DNA of 64,000 bases from Sphingobacteriales bacterium (GTDB lineage Bacteria; Bacteroidota; Bacteroidia; Sphingobacteriales; Sphingobacteriaceae), in contig JACXVB010000009.1 of the NCBI GenBank assembly GCA_014763615.1, forward strand, positions 1 through 64,000. Direction: 5' to 3'. This document shows, piece by piece, positions 54,093 to 63,523 of the stretch. Positions within the stretch are counted from its first letter, which is position 1. Each line of letters opens with the position of its first letter. The position numbers and the translations under genes are program-made. The notes under the pieces were generated by a model, which saw only the letters and a program-made list of their open reading frames with translations, had not been told where the DNA came from and made no database searches.

Positions 54093-55721
54093 ATGGATTT
54101 GGAATTTAACAAGAACGAAGACGTCAATAAGCAGTTAGTTGATGATTTGAAATATCGACTAAAAAAAGTTTATAAAGGAGGGGGGGAGCAAGCAGCAGCT
54201 AAACAGAAAGAAAAAGGTAAAATGTTGGCTCGTGAGCGTATCCATTATCTTTTGGATGATAAAAACGATTTCTTAGAAATTGGTGCATTTGCTGCCGAAG
54301 GAATGTATGAGGAAGTTGGCGGATGCCCATCTGCTGGGGTAATTGCTGGGATAGGATATATTTCTGGAAGGCAGTGTATGATTGTGGCTAACGATGCCAC
54401 TGTTAAAGCGGGTGCTTGGTTTCCAATGACGGCTAAGAAAAATCTAAGAGCCCAGGAAATTGCCATGGAAAACCGTTTACCTATTATTTATTTAGTAGAT
54501 TCTGCGGGGGTATTTTTGCCTATGCAGGATGAAATCTTTCCTGATAAAGAACATTTTGGAAGGATTTTCAGGAATAACGCCATTATGAGTTCTGAGGGAA
54601 TTATCCAAATTGCTGCCATTATGGGTTCTTGTGTAGCTGGAGGAGCTTATTTACCCATCATGAGTGATGAAGCCATGATTGTGGATGGAACAGGTTCGGT
54701 TTTCTTAGCAGGATCTTATTTGGTAAAATCAGCTATCGGCGAAACGGTAGATAATGAAACTTTGGGAGGCGCTACTACGCATTGTGAAATCTCAGGCGTT
54801 ACGGATTATAAGCATGAAAATGATGCAGCTTGTTTAGATTCGATTAAAAGCATCATAGCTAAAATTGGTGCGCCAGAAAATGCAGGGTTTAATAGAGCAG
54901 AATCGGTTTTGCCAAAAAGAAAACTCGAGGATGTTTATGGGATTTTACCAGAAAATCGTGAAAAAGCCTATGATATGCATGAATTATTAGATTGTTTGAT
55001 AGATGCAAATTCATTGGATGAATATAAGGCAGGTTACGGTCAAAGCATTGTTTGTGGTTTAGCTAGGATTGAAGGTTGGGCTGTTGGAATTGTGGCTAAC
55101 CAGCGCAAAGTGGTGAAGTCTAAAAAAGGAGAAATGCAATTTGGTGGTGTAATCTATTCTGATTCTGCTGATAAAGCCACGCGTTTCATCATGAACTGTA
55201 ATCAGAAAAAAATTCCTTTGGTTTTTTTGCAAGATGTAACCGGATTTATGGTGGGTTCTAGGTCTGAGCATGGTGGCATCATCAAAGATGGCGCTAAGAT
55301 GGTGAATGCAGTTTCTAATTCTGTAGTGCCTAAGTTTACCATTGTGGTTGGGAATTCTTACGGAGCAGGAAATTATGCGATGTGTGGGAAAGCTTATGAC
55401 CCAAGATTGATTTTTGCGTGGCCAACAGCGAAGATTGCAGTGATGAGTGGTGCTTCTGCCGGAAAAACTTTATGGCAAATTCAATCGGCTAGTATGAAAA
55501 AATCTGGAGAGGAAATCACTAAAGAAGAAGAGGAAAAGCAAATCAAAATCATCACCGATAGATATAATGAACAAACCACACCTTATTATGCGGCGGCTCG
55601 GTTGTGGGTAGATGGGGTCATAGATCCAGTAGAAACCCGTAAAGCCATTGCTATGGGGATTGAAGCAGCCAATCAATCGCCTATTACCAAAAGATTTAAT
55701 GTTGGGGTGATTCAGACTTAG
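54093..55721 (+). CDS. Acyl-CoA carboxylase carboxyltransferase subunit, MccB-like
   Basis: A 542-residue carboxyltransferase (beta) subunit starting at the ATG 54093 (MDLEFNKNEDV). The sequence VANDATVKAGAWFPMTAKKNLRAQEIAMENRLP, LVDSAGVFLPMQDEIFPDKEHFGRIF and MGSCVAGGAYLP is closest to methylcrotonoyl-CoA carboxylase beta, an enzyme of leucine breakdown; propionyl-CoA carboxylases are less similar here. A biotin-bearing alpha subunit is needed but not encoded in this window. It stands alone after the small island. Confidence 0.9.
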   Translation: MDLEFNKNEDVNKQLVDDLKYRLKKVYKGGGEQAAAKQKEKGKMLARERIHYLLDDKNDFLEIGAFAAEGMYEEVGGCPSAGVIAGIGYISGRQCMIVANDATVKAGAWFPMTAKKNLRAQEIAMENRLPIIYLVDSAGVFLPMQDEIFPDKEHFGRIFRNNAIMSSEGIIQIAAIMGSCVAGGAYLPIMSDEAMIVDGTGSVFLAGSYLVKSAIGETVDNETLGGATTHCEISGVTDYKHENDAACLDSIKSIIAKIGAPENAGFNRAESVLPKRKLEDVYGILPENREKAYDMHELLDCLIDANSLDEYKAGYGQSIVCGLARIEGWAVGIVANQRKVVKSKKGEMQFGGVIYSDSADKATRFIMNCNQKKIPLVFLQDVTGFMVGSRSEHGGIIKDGAKMVNAVSNSVVPKFTIVVGNSYGAGNYAMCGKAYDPRLIFAWPTAKIAVMSGASAGKTLWQIQSASMKKSGEEITKEEEEKQIKIITDRYNEQTTPYYAAARLWVDGVIDPVETRKAIAMGIEAANQSPITKRFNVGVIQT

Positions 55722-55736
55722 TTTTGTTTAGCAAAA

Positions 55737-56161
55737 TCACATAATCCTACTACACTTCACCATCAGTTTGCCAGAGTAGAAGATATAAGGGTCTCCGTGT
55801 TGATCTACTTTAAAACTTGTTTTTGGGTTTTCTACACTAGTATTCTCTTCGCCTTTGGTCTTTAATTTAGTAGCGCCATCGTTATTTTTGGCATATCACT
55901 CACCTTTAGGTTTTCGCCTTTAAAACTTATAGGTTGGATGAAAAATTTATCCTCTTTCTGAATAATCTCGTAGGCTACCTTTCCGCCATCCGAAGATTTG
56001 ATACTTTCATCATACCAAAAGCTTATTAATTTATTATGATTGGTTGCAGGCACAACGGTAGCAATACGATCTGTTGGTTTTGTTTCGGTCTTTTTAGCTT
56101 GATCAGATTTATTGATGAGCATTCCACTAATAACCATGGCAACAACGATTTTCTTGCTCAT
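55737..56161 (-). pseudogene. Small exported hypothetical protein gene with frameshift
   Basis: The frame from 56161 (MSKKIVVAMVISGMLINKS) runs through a domain with LISFWYDESIKSSDGGKVAYEIIQKEDKFFIQPISFKG to about 55885 and then meets an early stop at 55862. A continuation in another frame (NDGATKLKTKGEENTSVENP...QHGDPYIFYSGKLMV) ends at the TGA 55739-55737. A run of five T at 55885-55889 is where one base is probably missing. Full length would be about 141 residues. It could be a recent mutation or a sequencing error. Confidence 0.65.
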
Positions 56162-56307
56162 GGATAAGGATACTGCAGAAAATCTAAAATTGAATCAATT
56201 TATCAGGTTTTGAGAATTAATTTTTTTTAAAAAACTTTCCAATATTGGTGTGTTTCATCAAAATTTTCCACCTATCAGTAATTTCAATATCACAATCAAT
56301 AAATACA

Positions 56308-56339
56308 TTTGGGATAAGCCTTTTCTAATCCTAAATTTG
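56308..56339 (+). promoter_or_regulatory. Predicted trxB promoter
   Basis: TTTG at 56308-56311 and TAAATTTG at 56332-56339, with a 20-base spacer, fit the Bacteroidota -33/-7 consensus. The trxB ATG is at 56357, so the leader would be only about 10 bases. Confidence 0.7.
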
Positions 56340-56356
56340 TATTACAAAATTTTATT

Positions 56357-57313
56357 ATGACAGAAGAATTAGAACACGTAAAGTGCTTGATTATAGGATC
56401 TGGTCCTGCAGGTTACACAGCCGCAATTTATGCTGCTAGAGCTGATTTAAATCCGGTATTGATTACCGGAATGGAAATGGGTGGACAGTTGACTCAAACT
56501 ACTGATGTTGAAAATTTTCCGGGTTATCCTAACGGAATAATGGGTCCTGAGATGATGGAAGATTTTCGGAAACAAGCAGAGCGTTTTGGTACTGATATTC
56601 GTTTTGGCTATGTTTCTTCTGTAGATTTTTCTGGTTCAGTACACAAAGTGATAGTGGATGAAAGTAAGACTATTTTAGCAGATACCGTAATTGTTTCTAC
56701 CGGAGCTTCTGCCAAATGGTTGGGTTTACCTTCTGAACAAAAATACAATGGTTTTGGAGTTTCTGCCTGTGCCGTTTGTGATGGTTTCTTCTTTAAAAAT
56801 CAAGATGTGGTAATTGTAGGAGCAGGAGACACAGCGGCCGAGGAAGCTACTTATTTAGCTAAATTATGTTCTAAAGTTACCATGTTGGTTCGTCGGGATG
56901 AGTTTAGAGCTTCAAAAGCGATGGTTCATCGTGTGTTAAACACGCCAAATATTGAAATCTTATACAATACAGAAGCCAAAGAGATTTTGGGAGATGGCAA
57001 AACCGTAAATGCGGTAAAAGTGATCAATAACCAAACAAATGAAGAAACTGATATTCCAGCTACTGGATTTTTTGTGGCTATTGGTCATAAGCCGAATACT
57101 GATATTTTTAAAGATTGGTTAAAGATGGATGAAGTAGGGTATATCATCACTAAACCAGATAGTACAGCTACGGATATTGAAGGCGTTTTTGTTTGTGGAG
57201 ATGCGCAGGATAAAATTTATCGCCAAGCGGTTACTGCAGCAGGAACAGGCTGTATGGCAGCACTTGAGGCTGAAAGATATTTAGCAGCAAAAGAATTTGA
57301 AATTCAAGATTAA
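56357..57313 (+). CDS. trxB: Thioredoxin reductase
   Basis: TrxB reduces thioredoxin with NADPH through FAD and a redox-active disulfide. The protein has 318 residues, with the FAD motif GSGPAGYTAAIYAAR near 14-28, the redox Cys pair C138 and C141 (SACAVCDG), the NADPH motif GAGDTAAEEATYL near 155 and the end motif VFVCGDAQDKIYRQAVTAAGTGCMAA. It is a one-gene transcript with a predicted promoter and terminator. Confidence 0.97.
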   Translation: MTEELEHVKCLIIGSGPAGYTAAIYAARADLNPVLITGMEMGGQLTQTTDVENFPGYPNGIMGPEMMEDFRKQAERFGTDIRFGYVSSVDFSGSVHKVIVDESKTILADTVIVSTGASAKWLGLPSEQKYNGFGVSACAVCDGFFFKNQDVVIVGAGDTAAEEATYLAKLCSKVTMLVRRDEFRASKAMVHRVLNTPNIEILYNTEAKEILGDGKTVNAVKVINNQTNEETDIPATGFFVAIGHKPNTDIFKDWLKMDEVGYIITKPDSTATDIEGVFVCGDAQDKIYRQAVTAAGTGCMAALEAERYLAAKEFEIQD

Positions 57314-57334
57314 TTTCTAATCCTAACAATTTTA

Positions 57335-57363
57335 AAGGCTTGAGTTAAACTCAGGCCTTTTTT
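57335..57363 (+). terminator. trxB terminator
   Basis: Stem AAGGCTTGAGT/ACTCAGGCCTT (11 pairs, one G-T wobble), a three-base loop and a short T-run. It separates trxB from the hexosaminidase gene. Confidence 0.85.
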
Positions 57364-57422
57364 ATTTCTAAAATCTAAATAGGTCATATAATTTTTTTAG
57401 ATTTGTTTATCAAGACTTAAAT

Positions 57423-59732
57423 ATGCGTTTAACACTCAAAATCACCCTACTTTTTATGAGTTTAACTTCTTGGGCTTTTGCTCAAGATATTAATTTAGGC
57501 ATCATTCCTGCACCGCAAAATGTGGCACTGAATTCTGGCTTTTTTCAGATTAATCAAAATACAGCTTTGCAGTATGAAACGGATGAGGATCGCAAAATTG
57601 CGGAGTTTTTTAAAGATTTAGTAAAAGAGAAAGAAGGTTTTGATTTAACCATCGCCAAAAACTTCATTCAAGCTCCTGAAAGTATCATTTCTTTTCATTC
57701 TGCCAACAGCGATAGCTTAGCAGAAGAAGCTTATACCTTAACGGTAAATGATAAAAGCATCTCTTTAAAAGGGAAAGCTAAAGGTGTCTTCTATGCGATG
57801 CAAACGCTTTCACAGCTTTATCTTAATAATTTAAATACACATCAAATCCCGCAATGTATCATTACAGATCAACCTCGGTACGCTTATCGCGGCTTACATT
57901 TGGATGTTTCTAGGCATTTTTTTTCTGTGGATTTTATCAAGAAATACATCGATTTAATGGCTTTTTACAAGCTCAATAATTTTCATTGGCATTTAACAGA
58001 TGATCAAGGTTGGAGAATCGAGATTAAAAAATATCCCAAACTCACCGAAGTTGGTGCTTACCGAGCGCAAACCTTAGTAGGAAACTACCATAATAGAATG
58101 CCGCAATGGTTTGATGGAAAACCTTATGGCGGTTATTATACTCAAGATGAAATTAAAGATGTGATAGCTTATGCTGCTAAAAGGTATATCAATATCATTC
58201 CTGAAATTGAAATGCCCGGGCATTCTATGGCAGCTTTAGCCGCTTATCCTGAGCTGGCTTGTGGGGATAATCCGGGTCCGTTTAAAACAGCCGAAAAATG
58301 GGGGATATTTCCAGATATCTATTGTGCAGGAAAAGACCATACTTTTGATGTTTTAGAAGATGTTTTAACTGAGGTAATGCAATTATTTCCATCAAAATAC
58401 ATTCATATTGGTGGAGATGAAGCCCCGAAAACGGCTTGGAAAAGTTGCCCTTATTGTCAAAAACGGATGAAAAAACTGCACTTAAAAAACGAGGAGCAGT
58501 TACAATCTTATTTCATCCATCGGATAGAGAAGTTTGTAAATAGTAAAGGACGATCCATTATTGGTTGGGATGAGATTTTAGAAGGTGGATTAGCACCTAA
58601 CGCTACGGTGATGAGTTGGAGAGGTGTTTCAGGCGGAATTTCAGCAGCGAAACAAAAACATCAAGTGATTATGACACCTAGTACCAACGGTCTTTATTTG
58701 GATCATGTGCAAGGTCGTTCAGATCAAGAACCCCTAACTATTGGTGGCGACGGAAGAATTTCTAAAATTTACAATTATAATCCAACACCAGCATCATTAA
58801 ATGCTGATGAGCAACCATATATCTGGGGCGTACAGGCCAATATGTGGACTGAATACATCACTACTGACGCAAAAGTTGAATACATGCTTTTACCAAGAAT
58901 CCTGGCACTTTCTGAAATTGCATGGACAAATCCTGAAAAGAAAAATTTCAAAGACTTTAATGAAGTTCGTGTTCCAGAACATTTAGCTTGGTTAGATCAA
59001 ACTAATTTGTTGTATCGAGTTCCAGAAGTAATTGGGGCTAAAGACACTACTTTGCTGGTAACTGATTCTTGTGTTTTTGATTTAAAACCATCTGTAACAG
59101 GGGCACAGATTTATTACACCATTGATGGCTATTCTCCTAATGAAACTACAAATTTATATACGCAACCTTTTAGCGTAATTGTTCCTAAAGGAGAAGAACG
59201 TCCTGTGAAATTTAGGGTGATTACACCTTCAGGAAAAAGGAGTGTGGTTACTACTACACGGTTGGTTAATCGAGATACTTTGGCAGCCGATACTTCAAAA
59301 AACGGAACTCATCAACGGGGATTAAAATACTATTATGTGCCCGGAAAGTTTAGTAGCATTCTAGAAATTGATACCAATTTAGCTACACAGGTGGGTTTGG
59401 CATCAACAATTTCATTCCATCACGTTCCTAATAAAGCTAGGGAGTATGGCCTAGTTTTTACAGGTTATATCCATGTAAATGAAAATGCCAATTTTGAGTT
59501 TTCGCTTTATAGCGATGATGGTAGCAGATTGTATATAGATGATCAATTAATAATAGATAATGATGGGAAACATGCCAGGTATGAACGTTCTGCTGGAGCT
59601 AATTTGAAAGCCGGTTTACATAAGCTAAAAGTTTTATATTTTGATGATGGTCCAGGCTCTACTTTACAAGTTTCGGTAAAAGGAACTGATGGGAAAAAAA
59701 TAGAAATACCATCAGTGATGTTATTTAACTAA
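57423..59732 (+). CDS. GH20 beta-N-acetylhexosaminidase with PA14 domain
   Basis: A 769-residue exported glycoside hydrolase that removes terminal GlcNAc/GalNAc. The signal peptide is cleaved after A20 (AFA|QD). The N-terminal GH20b domain is at about 25-150, then the catalytic TIM barrel at 153-510 with HIGGDE at 328-333; D332 and E333 are the substrate-assisted pair. After a beta region at about 540-615 (chitobiase C-terminal-like), a PA14 domain at about 645-760 (GYIHVNENANFEFSLYSDDGSRLYID) probably binds sugar. It starts 10 bases after TAGATTTG, a possible -7 element. The following pseudogene begins one base after its stop. Confidence 0.94.
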   Translation: MRLTLKITLLFMSLTSWAFAQDINLGIIPAPQNVALNSGFFQINQNTALQYETDEDRKIAEFFKDLVKEKEGFDLTIAKNFIQAPESIISFHSANSDSLAEEAYTLTVNDKSISLKGKAKGVFYAMQTLSQLYLNNLNTHQIPQCIITDQPRYAYRGLHLDVSRHFFSVDFIKKYIDLMAFYKLNNFHWHLTDDQGWRIEIKKYPKLTEVGAYRAQTLVGNYHNRMPQWFDGKPYGGYYTQDEIKDVIAYAAKRYINIIPEIEMPGHSMAALAAYPELACGDNPGPFKTAEKWGIFPDIYCAGKDHTFDVLEDVLTEVMQLFPSKYIHIGGDEAPKTAWKSCPYCQKRMKKLHLKNEEQLQSYFIHRIEKFVNSKGRSIIGWDEILEGGLAPNATVMSWRGVSGGISAAKQKHQVIMTPSTNGLYLDHVQGRSDQEPLTIGGDGRISKIYNYNPTPASLNADEQPYIWGVQANMWTEYITTDAKVEYMLLPRILALSEIAWTNPEKKNFKDFNEVRVPEHLAWLDQTNLLYRVPEVIGAKDTTLLVTDSCVFDLKPSVTGAQIYYTIDGYSPNETTNLYTQPFSVIVPKGEERPVKFRVITPSGKRSVVTTTRLVNRDTLAADTSKNGTHQRGLKYYYVPGKFSSILEIDTNLATQVGLASTISFHHVPNKAREYGLVFTGYIHVNENANFEFSLYSDDGSRLYIDDQLIIDNDGKHARYERSAGANLKAGLHKLKVLYFDDGPGSTLQVSVKGTDGKKIEIPSVMLFN

Positions 59733-59733
59733 G

Positions 59734-60343
59734 ATGAAGAAATTAGTTTTGTTGTGCTTTGCTTTTACCATTTTTCTAGGAATCTTCGCTTGTACTCATC
59801 AAGAGGCTAAACAAGAGCATCAAGCTCAAAAAGTAATTTCAAAATTACCTTCTCCATTTCATACGCACCTAAAAGTAGAAGTTGGGCCACAATTGATTTT
59901 TGATGTTTTTAGTTGGGAGAGGCGCAGATTCTACTTCATCGCTATTAATTTTAAGATCAGATTCATTAAAAAATGAGTTTTCGGTAGCGTCATCAGATCA
60001 TATTGCTGGCAAATTAAAAGAAGTTTTTAATACCGATATGGACGACGATGGAAATCCTGAAATTGTGGTGTATTACAATTCAAATGATGCCATTAATAGT
60101 GCTAAAGTGCTTTGTTATGAATTTACAGGTAAGAATGTTCATCAAATCAAATTCCCTAATTTAACATCCAAAACTCAAAAGCAATATCGTGGATCAGATA
60201 ATTTCTACGTAAAAGAAGGGAAGCTATATCGAGAGTTTAATATTTATGATGAGGCAAATCATACTCATCAAAATCCGCTAGGAAAAAAGAAAATCGAGTA
60301 TATTTTGAAGAATAATAGTTTTGATTTAATGGAAATGGAATAA
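59734..60343 (+). pseudogene. Lipoprotein gene with frameshift
   Basis: The first part (59734 to about 59910) encodes lipoprotein signal MKKLVLLCFAFTIFLGIFAC and a region ending GPQLIFDVFS. After TTTAGTTGGG the sensible sequence GRGADSTSSLLILRSDSLKNEFS continues in another frame to the TAA at 60343, with FNTDMDDDGNPEIVVYY resembling an FG-GAP type repeat. A loss of two bases in AGTGTTGGG would restore it. Length would be about 202 residues. It directly follows the hexosaminidase gene (one base), so a shared transcript is likely. Confidence 0.7.
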
Positions 60344-60415
60344 ATCAGTTAGGATTTATTAGTTGACAGTTTTCCGTTAAGAAACTCAAAAAAAAACTGC
60401 TAACTACCAACTGAA

Positions 60416-61018
60416 TTAAGCTTCATCCTTAAATTGCTTATTTAATCTTTCTAAATCTTCCAGCATCTCATTAAAACGCTTCTCTTCTTTTCTGATGTAA
60501 ATTTTCATGAGGTAAACATAACAGATGATAAACCAAGCCAAAGTAGCCACTACTACGCCAATCATCAAGGCAAGATTGAGACGATAAAAGAACTCGATAA
60601 AATAAAGACTTAAACCTAAACCCAATACTAAAGTATATACTTTATAATTTCTGGTGTGCTGCACATACCTTGATTTTCTAAACTGCTGTATAAATTGGAT
60701 ATGATCTTGAGGTTGATCAAACAAAGTATTGCTATTGGCAATGGTACTGATGTTAATTACTTGCATGATGATGAAATACAAGCAGCATAACTGCACAATC
60801 ACCAGCCCGATGTAAGAAGTCCAAAATTGAAAATCTGTGGTAAATAAAACATAGGTAACCACACCAAGTGCCAAGAGCATGGCAATAATTTCTATGGTGA
60901 ATTTAGACCGTAATTTACCTCTACTTTCTTTGTAATGGCTTATTACCTCCTTGTAATCTATCACAGGAGCGGTCTTTTGCTCATTCCAAATGCCAACTAA
61001 TGAATCAAAGTCTTTCAT
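60416..61018 (-). CDS. Membrane protein, putative partner of ECF sigma factor
   Basis: A 200-residue protein with an N-terminal soluble segment (about 1-38, SLVGIWNEQKTAPVIDYKEV) and four membrane helices at about 40-60, 65-88, 124-142 and 145-170, then a charged C-terminal helix. No known anti-sigma domain is seen. The gene start overlaps the ECF sigma gene by 14 bases and is therefore co-expressed. I infer an anti-sigma or sensor role from position only. Confidence 0.6.
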   Translation of the reverse strand: MKDFDSLVGIWNEQKTAPVIDYKEVISHYKESRGKLRSKFTIEIIAMLLALGVVTYVLFTTDFQFWTSYIGLVIVQLCCLYFIIMQVINISTIANSNTLFDQPQDHIQFIQQFRKSRYVQHTRNYKVYTLVLGLGLSLYFIEFFYRLNLALMIGVVVATLAWFIICYVYLMKIYIRKEEKRFNEMLEDLERLNKQFKDEA

Positions 61019-61502
61019 GTTGATTATATAATTCAGTAAGCTTATGCTTAATCCTGTGTATTTTAACTCTTAAATTTCCTTCAGAAATACCTGATATTTC
61101 TGCAATTTCTGGGTATGGAACCTCATCCATTACCATAGTAATAATAATTCTTTCATTTTCTTCTAGCTTTGCAATACATTGATACAATGTTTTAATTTGC
61201 TCTTGCTTATCTGATGTCTCTTCTTCTTTATTTTCGATGATATTGGGTGTCAGTTCATCTTTGGCTTGCCGCTTTTCGCTTTTTAAATAAGTTAAACAAG
61301 TATTTACGGCAATTCTATAAACCCAAGTCGAGATCATGGACTGATTTCTAAACTTATCCAGATTTTGCCAAACTTTTAAAAAGGTCTCCTGTAAAAGGTC
61401 ATTTGCTGCATCAACATCACCCGTATAACCAAAACACAAATGGTAAATCTTCTTAGAATTAGCCTGAAAAATTTCCTTAAAGACCTGCTCTTTATTAGAC
61501 AT
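61005..61502 (-). CDS. ECF-type RNA polymerase sigma factor
   Basis: A 165-residue sigma-70-family ECF factor. Region 2 (LCFGYTGDVDAANDLLQETFLKVWQNLDKFRNQSMISTWVYRIAVNTCL at about 25-75) binds core polymerase and the -10 DNA; region 4 (NERIIITMVMDEVPYPEIAEISGISEGNLRVKIHRIKHKL at about 115-155) is the helix-turn-helix for the -35 element. No region 1 or 3 is present, as usual for ECF factors. The membrane protein downstream is likely to control its activity; target genes are not known. Confidence 0.92.
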   Translation of the reverse strand: MSNKEQVFKEIFQANSKKIYHLCFGYTGDVDAANDLLQETFLKVWQNLDKFRNQSMISTWVYRIAVNTCLTYLKSEKRQAKDELTPNIIENKEEETSDKQEQIKTLYQCIAKLEENERIIITMVMDEVPYPEIAEISGISEGNLRVKIHRIKHKLTELYNQHERL

Positions 61503-61562
61503 TAATTTGTTCTTAGTTTTCGGGTTTATTTTTAGATAGCCTGATGATAGTTTTGTTACAAA

Positions 61563-62081
61563 TCAAGAAATTTCATGGATATGAAAAGATGGTCGTTTTA
61601 ATTTTAGTTCTTTCAAAACCGCATCAAAATCTTGTTGATAATCAAACTGTAAGTCTTCTTGCAATTTGGGTAATAATTTATTAATGCGTTTGAGTTGTCT
61701 AAACAAGATTAAATCAATAGCCCTATAATTAGATTTTACGATGGGATGTTGAATAAAGCTTTCGCAAAAAGCAAGGGCAATTTCTACTTCCAAATGCTTT
61801 TCACTGATGTATTTAATATGCTTATTCATTATCCGTGTCAATTTTCTTAATTGCTTTCCTACATAATAAATACTCGGGTGTAAATCATCAAACTCATTCA
61901 TAATAAGTTCTTTAACCTGCATAACATAAGCCTCCTTTTTATCTTGGTAGAAAAGCAAATAATGTAAAAGTTCCTTATTCTCAGTTTTGTATTTGGCTAG
62001 GCGCAAACACAATTCTTTGAGCTCGTGACTTTCTTGAAAGTTTAATTCTTTTTTTAATTCGGCTAATTTAGGACTCTCCAT
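61563..62081 (-). CDS. Conserved hypothetical helical protein
   Basis: A 172-residue protein predicted to be almost all helical and rich in Leu, Lys and Glu, with ELKKELNFQESHELKELCLRLAKYK at the start. No known domain, signal or membrane segment is recognised. It could bind DNA, RNA or another protein, but there is no evidence. It lies 60 bases from the ECF sigma gene on the same strand and is divergent from the symporter gene, whose promoter sits just outside its start. Confidence 0.65.
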   Translation of the reverse strand: MESPKLAELKKELNFQESHELKELCLRLAKYKTENKELLHYLLFYQDKKEAYVMQVKELIMNEFDDLHPSIYYVGKQLRKLTRIMNKHIKYISEKHLEVEIALAFCESFIQHPIVKSNYRAIDLILFRQLKRINKLLPKLQEDLQFDYQQDFDAVLKELKLKRPSFHIHEIS

Positions 62082-62089
62082 TTCTCAAA

Positions 62090-62120
62090 TTTGTGCTATT
62101 AGCCAAAATAGTTACTTTTG
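62090..62120 (+). promoter_or_regulatory. Predicted symporter promoter
   Basis: TTTG at 62090-62093 and TACTTTTG at 62113-62120, with a 19-base spacer, match the Bacteroidota promoter consensus. Transcription from near 62127 favours the ATG at 62144 over the upstream in-frame start. Confidence 0.75.
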
Positions 62121-62143
62121 TTAGATTCCCAAAAACTAAATTC

Positions 62144-63523
62144 ATGAAGATAAAGTCGATACCATTCATTGTACTCATCACCATTTTTATAGCAGCGTTA
62201 GCTACTATCCTAAATCATTATCATATTGCCGCAATTCCAGAAACAGCCTTAATCGTACTTCGTTGGGTTGCTATTGCCAGCTTAATTGCCTTAGGTATCC
62301 AAAGAAAATCTTTAACCACTTGGATTTTAATTTCGATGGTGATTGGAGCCGAAATTGGTCATGATTTTTCTGAAATTGCCATCAACCTACAAGTTTTAAG
62401 TAAAATCTTTTTAAAGATGATTAAAACCATTGTAGCTCCATTGCTTTTTGCAACATTGGTATTCGGGATAGCCGGTCATTCTGATTTAAAACAAGTGGGC
62501 AGAATGGGTTGGAAATCATTGCTTTACTTTGAAGTGGTGACTACTTTAGCACTGTTTATTGGTGTTGCGGCTATTAATATTTCAAAAGCAGGAGTTGGGA
62601 TTAAACCACCGGCGGTAATTAATGAGACTTTAGAAAAAGTTCCGCCACAATCTGCTACAGAAATTATTTTACATATTTTCCCAGAAAATATAGCAAAATC
62701 TATTGCCGAAGGACAAGTTTTGCAGGTAGTAGTGTTTAGTATTTTATTCGGGATAGCTTTAGCCATGGTAAAAGAAGAAAAACGTCGCCCGATGTTAAAA
62801 GCTATGGAGAGTTTATCTGAAGTGATGTTTAAGTTCACCAATATAGTGATGTACTTTGCGCCAATTGGGGTTGGTGCAGCTATTGCATTTACCGTTGGGC
62901 ACATGGGGCTTGGGATTTTGGTAAATCTTTTTCAACTACTCGCTACATTATATGTGGCTTTAATTGCGTTTTTATTATTGATTCTATTTCCGATTGCTTT
63001 AATAGTAGGTGTACCTCTTAAAAAGTTTCTAAAAGCCATTGCAGAACCCGTTTCTATTGCTTTTGCAACTACAAGTTCTGAAGCCGCTTTGCCAAGAGCC
63101 ATGGAGGCGATGGAGCGGATTGGAGTGCCGAGAAAGATTGTAGCTTTTGTGATTCCCACAGGTTACAGTTTTAATTTGGATGGAACTACCTTATATCTGG
63201 CTTTAGCCGCTATATTTGTAGCGCAAGCCGCAGGCATGGATTTAAGTATTGGTCATCAGTTGGTCATTGTGTTTACTTTAATGTTAACCAGCAAAGGGGT
63301 GGCTGGTGTGCCAAGAGCTTCTTTGGTGATTTTATTAGGAACTGCGGCTTCATTTAATCTGCCTGTATGGCCTATATTTATCATTTTAGGTATTGATGAA
63401 TTGATGGATATGGCCCGCACATCTGTAAATGTAATAGGTAACTGTTTAGCCACAGTGGTAATTGCTAAATGGGAAAATGAATTTGATAAAGATGCTAACC
63501 ACATTGAAATTGAAGAACTATGA
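62144..63523 (+). CDS. Dicarboxylate/amino acid:cation symporter
   Basis: A 459-residue DAACS-family transporter (GltP/DctA type) taking up glutamate, aspartate or C4-dicarboxylates with H+ or Na+. The start at 62144 (MKIKSIPFIVLI) is chosen by the promoter; an upstream in-frame TTG/ATG would add 17 unlikely residues. Eight membrane helices are expected; the hairpin motif TTSSEAALPRAMEAM near 305-320 and FNLDGTTLYLALAAIFVAQ near 342-360 form the binding site. The end overlaps the next gene by four bases (ATGA). Confidence 0.94.
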   Translation: MKIKSIPFIVLITIFIAALATILNHYHIAAIPETALIVLRWVAIASLIALGIQRKSLTTWILISMVIGAEIGHDFSEIAINLQVLSKIFLKMIKTIVAPLLFATLVFGIAGHSDLKQVGRMGWKSLLYFEVVTTLALFIGVAAINISKAGVGIKPPAVINETLEKVPPQSATEIILHIFPENIAKSIAEGQVLQVVVFSILFGIALAMVKEEKRRPMLKAMESLSEVMFKFTNIVMYFAPIGVGAAIAFTVGHMGLGILVNLFQLLATLYVALIAFLLLILFPIALIVGVPLKKFLKAIAEPVSIAFATTSSEAALPRAMEAMERIGVPRKIVAFVIPTGYSFNLDGTTLYLALAAIFVAQAAGMDLSIGHQLVIVFTLMLTSKGVAGVPRASLVILLGTAASFNLPVWPIFIILGIDELMDMARTSVNVIGNCLATVVIAKWENEFDKDANHIEIEEL

